From a cyanobacterium PCC 7702 (lineage in GTDB: Bacteria > Cyanobacteriota > Cyanobacteriia > Cyanobacteriales > Nostocaceae), in the NCBI GenBank assembly GCA_000332255.1, contig KB235926.1, positions 4,609,161 through 4,673,160 of the forward strand: DNA of 64,000 nt, written 5' to 3'. This document shows, piece by piece, positions 44,489-53,073 of the stretch. The notes under the pieces were generated by a model. That model had not been told where the DNA came from. It worked only from the letters and a program-made list of their open reading frames with translations, and ran no database searches. Every line of letters begins with the position of its first letter. The stretch's first letter is position 1. Made by a program: the position numbers and the translations under genes.

Positions 44489-45014
44489 TCAAAGATGAAC
44501 TGTGCCATCAGACATTGTTACCCAATTTAAGTTCAGGTTATTCGTCTGCAGTTGAGCTAATTTTGCTTCAACTAAGTCTGCACCGTGCAGAATCACTGAA
44601 CCTAAATCCACATCTTTTAAAAATGTCCGGCGCAAGCATGCTCCGCTTAAGTTTGCACTGTGCAAGCGCGCCCAACTCAGATCGGCTTCAGTTAAATTGG
44701 CCTTGGTTAGTTCTGCTTGTTCCAAGTTTGCTCCTGCAGACCGCTGAGAATTAACTTTGCTGCTATTAAATTTGCCCGCTGCAAATTTACTCCTGTTAAA
44801 TTTGCTCCACTTAGCTTTACCTGATTGAGGTTTGCTGCAATCAAGTTAGCACCCTCGAGATTTACCCGACTTAAATCGGCTTCACTGAGGTTTGCTTTGC
44901 TTAGATCTGCAAATTCTAGATTTGCTCCCCGCAGATCTGCTAAAATTAATTTTATTTCGCTCAAATTTGCCTTGCTAAGGTTTGTTTCGACTAAATTTGC
45001 CTGACCCGGTGCGC
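44489..45014 (-). pseudogene. Pentapeptide-repeat protein, 5'-truncated and frameshifted
   Basis: Both frames encode A(N/D)LxX pentapeptide repeats. The upstream part (QANLVETNLSKANLSE to NLIAAKLILSGLQ) covers about 45014-44736; the downstream part (ANLEQAELTKANLTEADLSW to the stop at 44489) continues in another frame. Adding one G in the G pair at 44733-44734 on this strand would join them without breaking the five-residue period. The 5' end runs into an IS200/IS605 remnant and no native start codon remains. Probably nonfunctional; intact members form a right-handed beta-helix. Confidence 0.75.
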
Positions 45015-45238
45015 GACAAGCCCCGCCGTTCAGGGCGCTTAAGGATAGCGCGGAGGCTACGCCGTCCTTAGTGTTCAGTGTGGTGTTTGCTGCTGTTCGA
45101 TGTACTGGCGCACGATGGAAATCGGCGCACCACCACAATTTGAGGCGAAGTAGGAAGGCGACCACAGGACGCCCTTCCAGTAGCGTTTCTGGATGTCGGG
45201 CCGCTCCTTGCGCAGCAGACGGCTGGACACACCCTATC
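45015..45238 (-). mobile_element. IS200/IS605-family remnant (tnpA C-terminal fragment and end hairpin)
   Basis: On the minus strand, 45233 to 45075 encodes about 52 residues of a Y1-transposase C-terminus (RPDIQKRYWKGVLWSPSYFA, then GGAPISIVRQYIEQQ and a stop), typical of IS200-like TnpA. Upstream residues including the HuH motif are missing. Beyond the stop lies a stem-loop, TAAGGA (45040-45045) with TCCTTA (45065-45070), like the subterminal hairpins of these elements. GC content is higher than in its flanks. The outer boundaries are estimates. It sits between two genes that have each lost their 5' ends. Confidence 0.8.
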
Positions 45239-45239
45239 C

Positions 45240-45492
45240 GTGTATCAAAATTTAGATATTTTGGTAAAAGCAGGGCTGGTAGAACGCATCGAAAGGGCAA
45301 AACAGAAGCTTGCCTTTACAGCCATTCCACCCTACCATTTTCACATACACTCCTTGGACAACGGACAAATATATAGATGTGGCAGAGTGACTCTTCCTCC
45401 AGAGAATTGCTGCTGTAGAAGTGCAGACAGGTGTTGAAATTGGTGACTATCAAATCGAGTTTTTTGCATGCAAACCGCCAGGACAAAAATAA
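45240..45492 (+). pseudogene. Fur-family regulator, 5'-truncated and frameshifted
   Basis: The frame from 45240 encodes VYQNLDILVKAGLVERIE, the Fur recognition-helix region, followed by AIPPYHFHIH..LDNGQIYRC, the metal-binding core. The usual CxxC-type cysteines of LICLDCGQI are altered (HSLDNGQI). Near 45415 the frame changes, after which VEVQTGVEIGDYQIEFFACK follows to a stop at 45492, matching the Fur C-terminus. The N-terminal third is absent, replaced by the IS200/IS605 remnant. A decayed Fur/PerR/Zur-type gene. Confidence 0.75.
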
Positions 45493-45501
45493 AAGTTTAC
45501 A

Positions 45502-46251
45502 TTACAAAAAATATTGAGCCAAACATTGCAGTAAAATAGGTTGGGCAGAATGTAGAAAAAAATGGTCACCTGGAAACACGTGCAGGGAAAAAGAAGTTTT
45601 TGTATGCTGTTGCCATGCTTGCAGCTGTTGATAACTAACTCTAGAATCCTCTAATCCCCCAAAAGTTGCGATCGCGCACTCTAAAGGTGCTTGTGGTGTG
45701 TAAACATAAGTTTCCAAAACTGCAAAATCAGCTCGCAAGATCGGCAAAAATAATTGCATTAGTTCCGCATTTTCCAATACTGCTGCTGGCGTACCGTTGA
45801 GATGGCGCAGCTGTTCGAGCAAAGCAGCTTCCGGAAGATTGTGAATTGGCGGATCTGGATCCGGGATTTGGGGAGCGCGATGACCGGACACAAACAGACA
45901 CTGCGGTAGAATACCATACTTTTGGCGAAGCAGGCGCGCTAACTCAAAACTTATTAACCCACCCATGCTGTGACCAAACAAGCAAAATGGTCGGTCTAAG
46001 TACGGTTGAATTGAGGAAGCGATCGCTTTCACAAGAGGTTCTAATCGATTAAATGGTGCTAATTTTATTTGTCTTCCTCGACCGGGAAGTTCAATGGCGC
46101 AAACTTCTACATTTGATGGTAGATAGTCTGACCAAGTACGAAAAATAAAAGAACTACCACCTGCATAAGGAAAGCAAAATAGACGTAAACTTGCTTGGGG
46201 ATTTGACTGAAAACAAACAATCCAAGAGTCGATATTTGATTTATTTCTCAT
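45502..46251 (-). CDS. Type II thioesterase (alpha/beta hydrolase)
   Basis: This 249-residue protein is a stand-alone thioesterase of the GrsT/TEII type that clears wrongly loaded carrier proteins in NRPS or PKS assembly. Motifs are LFCFPYAGGSSFIFRTWSDYLP, the nucleophile FGHSMGGLISFELAR near residue 96, and the late His in FPGDHFFLHS near 230. No NRPS, PKS or carrier protein lies in the window, so its partner is elsewhere or it has another role. It converges with the Fur remnant. Confidence 0.9.
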   Translation of the reverse strand: MRNKSNIDSWIVCFQSNPQASLRLFCFPYAGGSSFIFRTWSDYLPSNVEVCAIELPGRGRQIKLAPFNRLEPLVKAIASSIQPYLDRPFCLFGHSMGGLISFELARLLRQKYGILPQCLFVSGHRAPQIPDPDPPIHNLPEAALLEQLRHLNGTPAAVLENAELMQLFLPILRADFAVLETYVYTPQAPLECAIATFGGLEDSRVSYQQLQAWQQHTKTSFSLHVFPGDHFFLHSAQPILLQCLAQYFL

Positions 46252-46491
46252 TATGCAAATTTGAATTTCTTAGTTTTCTTTTCTAAAAGTTATAACTCTC
46301 TATAAAATAAACAACGGTGATAGTAAGCAAGGTTCGTAAAAAAAGTGATAAATCGCTCACTACTAACGTCAATAGTTCGTACTTAGGGTTTTATTAGCCC
46401 GCAAAAGCGCTTTCTCACTCACTACGAACAAGGGATAAATCACTGATTACGAAAAGTATTATACATTTTGTCAGATGGTACAAGTTGATAA

Positions 46492-46596
46492 ATGATGGAT
46501 GCATTTAATAACGCTCAAGAATGGTTTGTTGTATTAGGCTACTTGGGTTTTACGGTTTTCATTGTTTGGTGCGTATTGATGGTGCAGAAAAAATGA
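46492..46596 (+). CDS. Possible 34-residue single-helix membrane peptide
   Basis: An ATG-ATG start gives 34 residues with an acidic/polar N-terminus (MMDAFNNAQE), one hydrophobic helix (WFVVLGYLGFTVFIVWCVLM) and a basic end (VQKK), a well-formed topology for a small membrane subunit. No ribosome site is obvious. Its stop codon ends one base before the 3' end of the convergent TPR gene. I do not recognise it; small cyanobacterial photosynthetic and respiratory subunits have this size. Conservation is needed to confirm it. Confidence 0.45.
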   Translation: MMDAFNNAQEWFVVLGYLGFTVFIVWCVLMVQKK

Positions 46597-49080
46597 TTAT
46601 GTTCGCACGCTATCAGTATCTGCTATTAATTGCTGAAAGCGTTTATCTGCAGCGATCGCATCAAAATCTATATCATTTTGTACCTGTTGTTTGTATTTGG
46701 GGTTAAGAGCAATTGCTCGTTGTAAATTTTCTATAGCTAATTGTACTTTTTTCTGCAAGGCGTAACAGGCAGCTTTATTGTAATAGGCATTGGCGTAATC
46801 AGACTTGATTTCTAATGCTTTGTCAAAGCTTTCGATCGCTTCGTCGTCACGACCGAGCATGACCAGTGCATAACCGCGGTTATTCCAAGCTTTGTAGGAG
46901 TTGGGTTGCAGTTGAAGTGCTTTGTCAAAGGACGCGAGCGCTTCTTCATATCGTTCTAAATCTTGCAGCGCCAATCCTCTGTTTAACCAAGCTACAGCAT
47001 CATCTGGTTTGATTTTTGTGGCTTTTGTAAAAGCAATTAAAGCTTCTTTATGTCTTCCTAAATATCCCAATGCTACACCTAGATCGCACCAAGCTTGATG
47101 ATAATCAGGTTTAATTTTTAAGGCTTTTTCGTAAGCTAAGATAGCATCTTTATATTGCTTTATTCTTGCTAGTGCTATACCTCGACGCAACCATATTTGC
47201 GGATCGTTTGGTTTGATTTGAATTGCTTGGTCGTATTGAGCGATCGCCTCTTGGTAGCGCTTTTCTGAAAACAGAACTTCTGCTTTTTTTATACAATCAT
47301 CTGCAGCCAAGTTGTCTTGTTCCTGTTCAGGAATTTGTATGTCTCCAGAAGGTTCTTGGGAAGATTCTGTTATTTTTTCTGGAATTTCTTGTGCAGTTGC
47401 AGTTTGAGAAGAAGAAGGAACTGTTAGAGCAGAGAGTTGTTTTAATATTTGCTCTTTTCGCTGCTGGGTGTCTATTTGCAACTCCGAAATTTGTGAGACA
47501 AACTCGGATTCTAGTTTTTCTAAATTTTCTAAAATTATAAGTTTTTGTTGTTGTACCTCCAGTTCTAGTTCCGAGCCAGTTTTTTCTAAATTTTCAAGCA
47601 CCAATTCTCTTTTTCTTTGGATGTCTGTCATTAATTCAGATATTTTGGTGGCGAATTCTTTTTGTAGACTTTCTAAATCATTTAAAGCTAGTTGCTTTTT
47701 TTCTTGGACATCTGACTGGAAAACAGAAATTTGATGAGATAATTCTGTTTGGGAATCTTCTAAATTCGCAAAGATTTTATTTTTTTGCTGTTGCACTTCT
47801 AAATTTAATCTTGTCAATTCTTCCGTAATTTCAGACTGTAATTTCTGCAAGCTTTCTCCAACTAATCTCTTTTGTTGATCTATTTCTGACTGCCATTCAG
47901 TTCTTTGCGATTTCAATTCTGATAAAAATTCTTCCTGGACTTGTTCTAAATTGGCAAATATTTGTTGTTTTTGTTGTTGAGTCTCTAATTTTAATTCTGC
48001 AATTTCTTCGTTTAATTCCGTTTTAATTTCTGATAACCTTTCTAATATTTCTTGTCTTTGTCTTTGGAGTTCTGATTGTTGTTCAGTTAGACTTTTAGCT
48101 AATTCAGCTTGCCATTTTGTCAAATTCTCAAAAATTTGCTGTTTTTGTTGTTGAGCATCTGAGGTCATCACCGCAAATTCTGAGATCAAGGCTGATAAAT
48201 ATTCATTGACCTTGGTGAAAACGCGGTCTTTTTCCTTTTCCAATTCTGATTGAAATTTGGCAATTTCGGAAGTAAATTCAGCTTGAAAATGCTCAATTTT
48301 TTGCTCTTTTTGTTGTTGCAGTTCTGCTTGCCATTCTGTTAATTGCGACGTCCATTCTTGTTGGGAATTATGGAAGTAAGTGAACAATTGCTCCTGTTGT
48401 TGTTTAGTTTCTGATTGTAATGTAGTTAACTGAGATATTAATTCTGATTTTAATTTTACCAAAGTTTCTAATGTTATTTGTTTTTGTTGCTGAGCGTCTA
48501 TTTCTAATTCTGTCAATCTCGCAGTAAATCTTGATTCTATATTTTTTAATTCTTGCTTAGATAAATCGATTTGTCTTTCTAATTCTAATAGTAATTGTGC
48601 TTGGGACTGGGATATTTCTGCTGGAATTGTCGATACTATGTGTTGTCGTAATGTTTCCGCTTGTTTTTCTAATTCGTAGGTAGTATTTTTCGCTTGCTGT
48701 ATACTGGTTTCAGCAGTTTTTTTGACAGCGGTCAGTTGATTTTGCAGTTCTTCTAATTCTTTGAATTGGGCGATCGCGCGATCGGCAATTTCACGAACTA
48801 CAGCTCGTCGCAGCAGCCAAAAAGAAGCAATTACCGCGACTGGAAACAAAGTTAGTATAACTACCCAGATATTTAACAGAGTGCGCGTGCGACCAAAAGC
48901 GCGATCAACTTCTTTCTGGACTAGGTCGCGAGTTTGTTGTTGTTGCAGTTGTTGGTTTGTTGACAAAGATGAAGGAACTTGAGCGTTGACATCGCCAACA
49001 GATAGCAGGAGGGGGGAAAAGAGGATAGCGCTTTTGCACAAAAACAGTGAGTAGATAAATCGATACTTCTTACCCTTCAT
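46597..49080 (-). CDS. Membrane protein with long repeat-built coiled coil and TPR domain
   Basis: This 827-residue protein has a signal-like N-terminus (residues 1-33, ending VNAQ), a membrane helix at about 70-90, and a long Gln/Glu/Lys-rich coiled coil from about 100 to 560. The section 197-552 is built of repeats of mostly 29 residues. A Ser/Thr/Glu-rich linker follows, then about six TPR units (595-815; EAIAQYDQAIQIKPNDPQIW, KEALIAFTKATKIKPDDAVA and others). It is likely a scaffold linking the membrane to partners through the TPRs. No enzyme motif is visible. Confidence 0.85.
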   Translation of the reverse strand: MKGKKYRFIYSLFLCKSAILFSPLLLSVGDVNAQVPSSLSTNQQLQQQQTRDLVQKEVDRAFGRTRTLLNIWVVILTLFPVAVIASFWLLRRAVVREIADRAIAQFKELEELQNQLTAVKKTAETSIQQAKNTTYELEKQAETLRQHIVSTIPAEISQSQAQLLLELERQIDLSKQELKNIESRFTARLTELEIDAQQQKQITLETLVKLKSELISQLTTLQSETKQQQEQLFTYFHNSQQEWTSQLTEWQAELQQQKEQKIEHFQAEFTSEIAKFQSELEKEKDRVFTKVNEYLSALISEFAVMTSDAQQQKQQIFENLTKWQAELAKSLTEQQSELQRQRQEILERLSEIKTELNEEIAELKLETQQQKQQIFANLEQVQEEFLSELKSQRTEWQSEIDQQKRLVGESLQKLQSEITEELTRLNLEVQQQKNKIFANLEDSQTELSHQISVFQSDVQEKKQLALNDLESLQKEFATKISELMTDIQRKRELVLENLEKTGSELELEVQQQKLIILENLEKLESEFVSQISELQIDTQQRKEQILKQLSALTVPSSSQTATAQEIPEKITESSQEPSGDIQIPEQEQDNLAADDCIKKAEVLFSEKRYQEAIAQYDQAIQIKPNDPQIWLRRGIALARIKQYKDAILAYEKALKIKPDYHQAWCDLGVALGYLGRHKEALIAFTKATKIKPDDAVAWLNRGLALQDLERYEEALASFDKALQLQPNSYKAWNNRGYALVMLGRDDEAIESFDKALEIKSDYANAYYNKAACYALQKKVQLAIENLQRAIALNPKYKQQVQNDIDFDAIAADKRFQQLIADTDSVRT
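47467..48492 (-). repeat. 87-base/29-residue coiled-coil repeats
   Basis: Twelve consecutive units cover residues 197-538, most opening with QQQK or a close variant, then an NL or xL about ten residues on. Nine are exactly 29 residues; three are 26, 33 and 22, the last shorter by exactly one heptad. A partial thirteenth follows to about residue 552. Protein identity is moderate, so they are old duplications. Confidence 0.82.
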
Positions 49081-49265
49081 AAAACCATCCTTATCTGTTG
49101 GTTAGTTCTGGAGCCACATGCCTATTTCCAATTTATCAGCCTTAATTCTTGGGCGCAGCAATTTTGGGTAGAACTCTGCTTATATATACCAAAATCCCCC
49201 GAACCATCCAAGGAGTTGGGGGAGTCAGTAAAAAATTGGGTCGTCGTCTTAGGTGTTTTGCTAGT

Positions 49266-49673
49266 TTACGGTACAACCAACACCGGACAGGGAGAAAGGT
49301 TAATAACGCGATTGGTGACGCTTTCAGTAGCTCCTTCCTCAGTTAATCCCAATCCCCGACAACCCATGATAATTAAATTTGCTTGTATCTCATCTGCAAC
49401 ATCACAGATGACAAATGCAGGTATACCTTTGCGTTCGATGGTTTCGGCTTGTATTCCTTTTTCGGAAAACATAGATTTAGCAGTTTCTAGCAGTTGGGCT
49501 ACTGTTTCTGGTGAGGACATTACTTCCTCAGTTGGGTTATCGGCGGTGGATTCTTCCACTACGCTTAGCAGTACCAAATCGCTACCGTACTTTTGTACGA
49601 TATCAACTACTACATCTGCTGCTTCCCGCGCTTCGCGGCTTTGGTCAATTGGAAACAGAACTTTTTTGAACAT
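49266..49673 (-). CDS. Universal stress protein, single domain
   Basis: This 135-residue UspA-like protein begins MFKKVLFPIDQSREAREAADV and contains IIMGCRGLGLTEEGATESVTNRVINLSPCPVLVV, the G-x2-G-x9-G(S/T)-like nucleotide-binding end, with Glu and Ser replacing some canonical glycines. It is read away from pgk. The stress signal it responds to is unknown. Confidence 0.9.
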   Translation of the reverse strand: MFKKVLFPIDQSREAREAADVVVDIVQKYGSDLVLLSVVEESTADNPTEEVMSSPETVAQLLETAKSMFSEKGIQAETIERKGIPAFVICDVADEIQANLIIMGCRGLGLTEEGATESVTNRVINLSPCPVLVVP

Positions 49674-50023
49674 GGTATTTACCTGCTGCTGTTATGCTGT
49701 GGTCAGCGAGTCCCAATTCTGCAATTCTGGAGGATGGGGCTTGATAGTAGCGCCGAACTATCAATGTTGGGGTGACAATACGAATAACCAGTTGCATTCC
49801 AAGTCAGCATTACCGTGCCAGCCACAATTACCACTGGATCATTATACAAGCTCAAAGCGGGAATTTTTTGCGCTCGAGAATGAGTCAAGTTGAAGTTGGG
49901 GTTAGAAATCAGATAATTCCTAAGAAACTAATGTCTTCACAATTCTTTGCACCCCTTACTCCGGTACAATTCTGATGGGTCTGATTACAAATCATAACAA
50001 AAGGCAATTGGGAGGTTTGTGCC
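49674..50023. other. Divergent promoter region upstream of pgk
   Basis: These 350 bases separate a leftward stress-protein gene from pgk and should carry both promoters. A GGGAGG-like ribosome site (TTGGGAGG at about 50009-50016) precedes the GTG of pgk. I see no gene or repeat here. Confidence 0.45.
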
Positions 50024-51226
50024 GTGTCAAAAAAAACTTTAGCAAGTTTATCTGCAGCAGACTTGTCTGGAAAGCGTGCTTTTGTGAGGGTTGATTTTAA
50101 CGTACCTGTAGATGATGCAGGTAACATCACAGACGATACCCGCATTCGCGCTGCACTACCGACGATCAAGGATTTAGTGCGGAAGGGAGCTAAGGTAATT
50201 CTGGCCAGTCATTTTGGGCGTCCCAAGGGTGTGGACGAAAAATTGCGCCTGACTCCGGTTGCAAAACGTCTATCAGAGTTATTAGGACAGGAAGTGATTA
50301 AGACAAACGACTGTATCGGTGAGGAAGTAGCAGCCAAAGTGGCCGCGCTGCAAAACGGACAAGTTTTGTTGTTAGAAAATGTTCGCTTTTACAAAGAAGA
50401 AGAGCAAAACGACCCTGAATTTGCCAAAAAATTAGCATCTAACGCTGATTTATATGTCAATGATGCTTTTGGCACTGCACACCGCGCCCATGCTTCTACT
50501 GAAGGTGTTACTCATTATTTGAGTCCCTCAGTAGCTGGATATTTAATTGAAAAGGAATTGCAGTACTTGCAAAGCGCTATTGAAAATCCCCAACGTCCTT
50601 TGGCGGCAATTATTGGCGGTTCAAAAGTCTCCAGTAAAATCGGCGTGATTGAAGCGCTGTTAGAAAAATGTGACAAGCTGCTGCTTGGCGGTGGAATGAT
50701 TTTCACTTTTTATAAAGCTCGTGGTTTAAATGTTGGTAAGTCTTTGGTAGAGGAAGACAAGTTAGAGTTAGCGAAGTATTTAGAAGCCAAGGCAAAACAA
50801 AAGGGTGTTACCTTTTTGTTACCAAAGGATGTAGTGGTAGCGGACAAATTTGCGGCTGATGCTAATTCTCAGATTGTTAGTATTGAAAACATCCCTGATG
50901 GTTGGATGGGCTTGGATATTGGTCCGGAATCAGTGCAGTTGTTTCAACAGGCGCTTGCTGATTGCAAGACAATTGTTTGGAACGGTCCGATGGGCGTGTT
51001 CGAGTTTGATAAATTTGCTGTTGGTACAGAAGCGATCGCCCGTACCCTTGCCGATCTGAGCAAACAAGGTGCTACTACCATTATTGGTGGTGGCGATTCT
51101 GTTGCTGCTGTGGAAAAAGTTGGTCTAGCGGAGCAAATGAGTCATATTTCTACTGGTGGCGGTGCGAGTTTGGAATTGCTAGAAGGTAAAGTTTTACCTG
51201 GAATTGCTGCACTAGATGATGCCTAA
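50024..51226 (+). CDS. pgk: Phosphoglycerate kinase
   Basis: This 400-residue enzyme interconverts 1,3-bisphosphoglycerate and ATP with 3-phosphoglycerate and ADP in glycolysis and the Calvin cycle. It starts at GTG 50024 after a GGGAGG-type site. Signatures are [10 protein letters not shown] near residue 21, [11 protein letters not shown] near 61, the substrate-binding [15 protein letters not shown], and the C-terminal [16 protein letters not shown] and [15 protein letters not shown]. It is followed by a large palindrome. Monocistronic. Confidence 0.97.
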   Translation: MSKKTLASLSAADLSGKRAFVRVDFNVPVDDAGNITDDTRIRAALPTIKDLVRKGAKVILASHFGRPKGVDEKLRLTPVAKRLSELLGQEVIKTNDCIGEEVAAKVAALQNGQVLLLENVRFYKEEEQNDPEFAKKLASNADLYVNDAFGTAHRAHASTEGVTHYLSPSVAGYLIEKELQYLQSAIENPQRPLAAIIGGSKVSSKIGVIEALLEKCDKLLLGGGMIFTFYKARGLNVGKSLVEEDKLELAKYLEAKAKQKGVTFLLPKDVVVADKFAADANSQIVSIENIPDGWMGLDIGPESVQLFQQALADCKTIVWNGPMGVFEFDKFAVGTEAIARTLADLSKQGATTIIGGGDSVAAVEKVGLAEQMSHISTGGGASLELLEGKVLPGIAALDDA

Positions 51227-51248
51227 AACAAGACTGCAATTATTTTAG

Positions 51249-51290
51249 TAACTCTAGAAATAGCGATCGCGATCGCTGTTTCTAGAGTTA
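51249..51290. terminator. 42-base HIP1-centred palindrome after pgk
   Basis: TAACTCTAGAAA (51249-51260) pairs with TTTCTAGAGTTA (51279-51290), enclosing the self-complementary AGCGATCGCGATCGCT (51262-51277). Only the pair 51261/51278 (T-G, a wobble in RNA) departs from perfect symmetry. It can form a very stable hairpin 22 bases after the pgk stop and probably protects or ends that transcript. Confidence 0.75.
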
Positions 51291-51468
51291 TGGTTACCAA
51301 TTCTTTCCTCGATTTCCAGACAATCCTAAATTTAGAAGCTAGGTCCCCAATAGCCAAACTTTTTGGGCTAATTTGCTGTTTATTGCACTCTTACTCTCTT
51401 TGTGCATGTGCCCGTTTGTGTGGTTATATGTAAAAGTTTACTCTCAGTAAGATGGGGACAAGTTCTGA

Positions 51469-51984
51469 ATGAATCAAAAAACCATTTTTAGCATTGCTTT
51501 GGGAGCTGCTACCCTCAGCAGTGCAACGATGGCCATTTATACACCCGGTCAAACACAGTCTGGAAATCGAATCTTTCAGCTGACTCAAACTTTGACCACC
51601 AGTGAAATAGAACAGTCTGTTTACGAGCAGATTAACCGTTACCGTGCTTCCAAAGGAAAACCAGCTTTGACTCGTAACAGTTCTATGGATATTCAATCTC
51701 GGATTCACAGTCAGAACATGGCTAACGGTTCAGTTCCCTTCGGACATCAGGGATTTTCAGACCGGGTCAAAAATACTGGCATTCCATACTTAAAAGCTGG
51801 AGAAAATGTTGCTTACAATTGCGGCTATGGCGACCCCGCTCAGAAAGCTGTACAAGGCTGGTTAAACAGTCCGGGACATCGTGCTAACATCGAAGGCGAT
51901 TACAACCTGACCGGAATAGGTGTCGCTGCTACTAGCAATGGCCGGTGTTTTTACTTTACGCAATTGTTCATCAAGTCGCGATAG
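51469..51984 (+). CDS. Secreted CAP (SCP/PR1) domain protein
   Basis: This 171-residue protein has an N-terminal export signal (FSIALGAATLSSATMAIYTP) and one CAP domain (residues about 50-168): YEQINRYRASKGKPALTRNS, IHSQNMANGSVPFGHQGFSDR, GENVAYNCGYGDPAQKAV, WLNSPGHRANIEGDYNLTGIGVA. The His and Glu residues of the CAP cleft are visible in FGHQGF, GENVA and GHRAN. The family's bacterial members are extracellular with varied or unknown roles. Confidence 0.9.
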   Translation: MNQKTIFSIALGAATLSSATMAIYTPGQTQSGNRIFQLTQTLTTSEIEQSVYEQINRYRASKGKPALTRNSSMDIQSRIHSQNMANGSVPFGHQGFSDRVKNTGIPYLKAGENVAYNCGYGDPAQKAVQGWLNSPGHRANIEGDYNLTGIGVAATSNGRCFYFTQLFIKSR

Positions 51985-52017
51985 CTGTTGTTGTTTATTT
52001 TTCTTAGCAATTTCTGT

Positions 52018-52037
52018 AGGGGGATTATTTTCCCCCT
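52018..52037. terminator. Short stem-loop between convergent genes
   Basis: AGGGGG (52018-52023) pairs with CCCCCT (52032-52037), with an A/T-rich loop. It lies between the CAP gene and the ABC permease gene, which converge. Weak as an intrinsic terminator because little T follows. Confidence 0.5.
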
Positions 52038-52088
52038 GGAGTACGGCGATCGCTGCAACTGCAGTTACCTTCATGAAGTTATTTTTCT

Positions 52089-52871
52089 CTAACTAGAAGC
52101 ACTGGTGTAAAACCGTAAAGCAAATTGCCAAAAGCGAGTAGAAGCAAAAAACAATACAACTGCTAAAATCCCTGCACCTATTATCCACGTCATTTCACTT
52201 CTACCAAGCATTGCTTCCGCGGGTACTGTCGTTAAAAAAGCTACGGGTACTGCAAAAGTAAAAAAGAAGCGGTAAGCAGCAGGATAAGCTGACATCGGAT
52301 ATCTACCAGCTTCCAGCAAACCCCGCAGCACTTCCGTGACGTTGTAAATTTTAACAAACCAAATACTGGTAGCTCCCAACATAAACCAGAGACTGTAAAG
52401 AATGACCAAGCCAAAAAACAGGGGAATTACACTGATGAAGTAGTCATCTATTTGTAAACCTATTCGCTGACCTGCATAACCAATAAGTACGGTACCAAAA
52501 ATTAAATCTGGGATTCCCCAGGGTGAAAGGGTATGGGTAGAAAGCCAAAATTGGCTGCGGATAGGTTTTAGCAGTATAAAATCAAGAGTACCTTCCTGAA
52601 CTTGACGGACAATGCGGTTTAAGTTGGGAGCAAGAAAAGTCGCTGAAAATCCTTGTAGCAAGGTAAAAATTCCCAGAACTAGCAAAGCTGCTTCCCACGA
52701 CCAACCCGCAAACGCATAGCCTTTACTGTAAAACAAAAATAACCCAAACAAACTACCAGCTAAATTTCCCACGCTGCTTAGGGTAGCTAGGAGAAAGTTG
52801 ATGCGATACTCCATCTCTGCTGCTAAAGCAGTGCTCCAAAACAGTGCAAGTAGTTTTAGATATCTTGACAT
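52089..52871 (-). CDS. ABC-2 type transporter permease
   Basis: This 260-residue protein has about six membrane helices and matches the DUF990/ABC2_membrane_6 type of permease (AAEMEYRINFLLATLSSVGNL, NRIVRQVQEGTLDFILLKPIRSQFWLSTHTLS, RYPMSAYPAAYRFFFTFAVPVAFLTTVPAEAMLG). The partner ATPase and second permease are not in the window. ATG 52871 gives a good N-terminus; upstream frame to 52937 looks noncoding. Substrate unknown. Confidence 0.87.
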   Translation of the reverse strand: MSRYLKLLALFWSTALAAEMEYRINFLLATLSSVGNLAGSLFGLFLFYSKGYAFAGWSWEAALLVLGIFTLLQGFSATFLAPNLNRIVRQVQEGTLDFILLKPIRSQFWLSTHTLSPWGIPDLIFGTVLIGYAGQRIGLQIDDYFISVIPLFFGLVILYSLWFMLGATSIWFVKIYNVTEVLRGLLEAGRYPMSAYPAAYRFFFTFAVPVAFLTTVPAEAMLGRSEMTWIIGAGILAVVLFFASTRFWQFALRFYTSASS

Positions 52872-53041
52872 TGTGCTTTCAACGTTGTTTGTGTTATTGT
52901 GGTGGCGATAGCGATGCAGGAAAGTAGTACTAAGCAATGGTCTTTGCTGTTGTCTGCTTTTTTATCTGTTAGAAATTCACTGAAATTTTATCAGATTTTT
53001 GATTTCTTTTGATTTCAGAAATCTTTTCACCATTAAGATGT

Positions 53042-53067
53042 TTTAGGCATCTTCGCGAAGAGTCTAA
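53042..53067. repeat. Palindromic element before the DedA gene
   Basis: TTAGGCATCTTCG and CGAAGAGTCTAA form an imperfect inverted repeat ending a few bases before the DedA start, so it would lie at the beginning of the mRNA or overlap the promoter. Similar short palindromes occur in this window near 55686. Confidence 0.45.
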
Positions 53068-53073
53068 GGTGAT

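Noticed and set aside
44707..45300. A 197-codon leftward frame read as one protein
   Set aside because: It crosses antisense of the Fur remnant, the IS remnant out of its frame, and then the pentapeptide gene, so it is a chimera and not one gene.
46521..46706. A 61-codon rightward frame overlapping the end of the TPR gene
   Set aside because: It is antisense to TPR coding sequence and in another frame from the better 34-residue candidate.
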